12,719 nucleotides of DNA from DAOUBA01 sp034432855. Lineage in GTDB: Bacteria; Chloroflexota; Anaerolineae; B4-G1. Positions within the stretch are counted from its first letter, which is position 1, and each line of letters starts with the position of its first letter. The position numbers were made by a program, and so were the translations under genes. Location of the stretch: assembly GCA_034432855.1 (NCBI GenBank), contig DAOUBA010000175.1, positions 1-12,719 of the forward strand, given 5' to 3'. The notes under the pieces are model-generated. The model did no database searches, was not told the origin of the DNA, and was given only the letters and a program-made list of their open reading frames with translations. Positions 12,708-12,719 of the stretch are shown here, piece by piece.

Positions 12708-12719
12708 GACCCCTTGCAG

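Noticed and set aside
1..12719. CRISPR arrays, tRNA genes, transposases, phage or toxin-antitoxin genes
   Set aside because: No regularly spaced repeats, cloverleaf ends or matching proteins were seen on either strand.

Overview
The window looks like chromosomal DNA of a GC-rich bacterium, most likely a member of the Chloroflexota (Anaerolineae or Caldilineae type). This is inferred from the gene content: an archease-RtcB pair, PadR-HAAS membrane genes, 'KRWI'-type repeats, an Aur1-like PAP2 protein and large multi-TM/GAF histidine kinases. GTG and TTG starts and the dispersed palindromes fit the same picture. No rRNA, tRNA, CRISPR array, transposase or phage gene was seen.

Layout. (1) Bases 1-3296, + strand: the 3' end of an archease gene, then rtcB (RNA ligase). 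RtcB is interrupted by a 511-residue intein with a LAGLIDADG endonuclease, placed exactly in front of the metal-binding active-site cysteine. Archease is the known activator of RtcB, so this is an RNA-repair operon. (2) 3305-3337: a double palindrome that looks like a dispersed repeat, abutting a near-consensus sigma70 promoter (3337-3365) whose -10 overlaps an inverted repeat. (3) 3410-6898: a tight run of padR, a small membrane protein, a HAAS-domain membrane protein, an 8-TM protein, a frameshifted membrane protein, and a single-pass protein with a proline-rich stalk and two 'KRWI' repeats. It ends at a good intrinsic terminator (6915-6944). (4) 6899-7300: a 402-bp intergenic region with that terminator, a 73-bp nested inverted repeat, a strong promoter (7047-7075) and a leader of about 220 nt with three hairpins. 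(5) 7301-12041: upp (uracil phosphoribosyltransferase), a PAP2-superfamily membrane protein, a PDZ-like/multi-TM/GAF histidine kinase and a WecA/MraY-type sugar-1-phosphate transferase, all closely spaced or overlapping. (6) 12045 to the right edge, - strand: a membrane M50-like metallopeptidase, converging on the transferase with a 3-base gap.

How they work together. Archease and RtcB form one functional unit. The intein must splice out to create the ligase active site. The PadR-HAAS block is probably a self-regulated envelope module of unknown signal. The upp-to-transferase block mixes pyrimidine salvage with membrane lipid-carrier chemistry and a sensor kinase lacking an adjacent response regulator. 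Its coupling is physical; any pathway link is inference. The strongest points for follow-up are the active-site intein with its atypical Ser-Asn end, the padR promoter/operator next to a palindromic repeat, the frameshift near 5538, and the missing MraY-type aspartate in the transferase.
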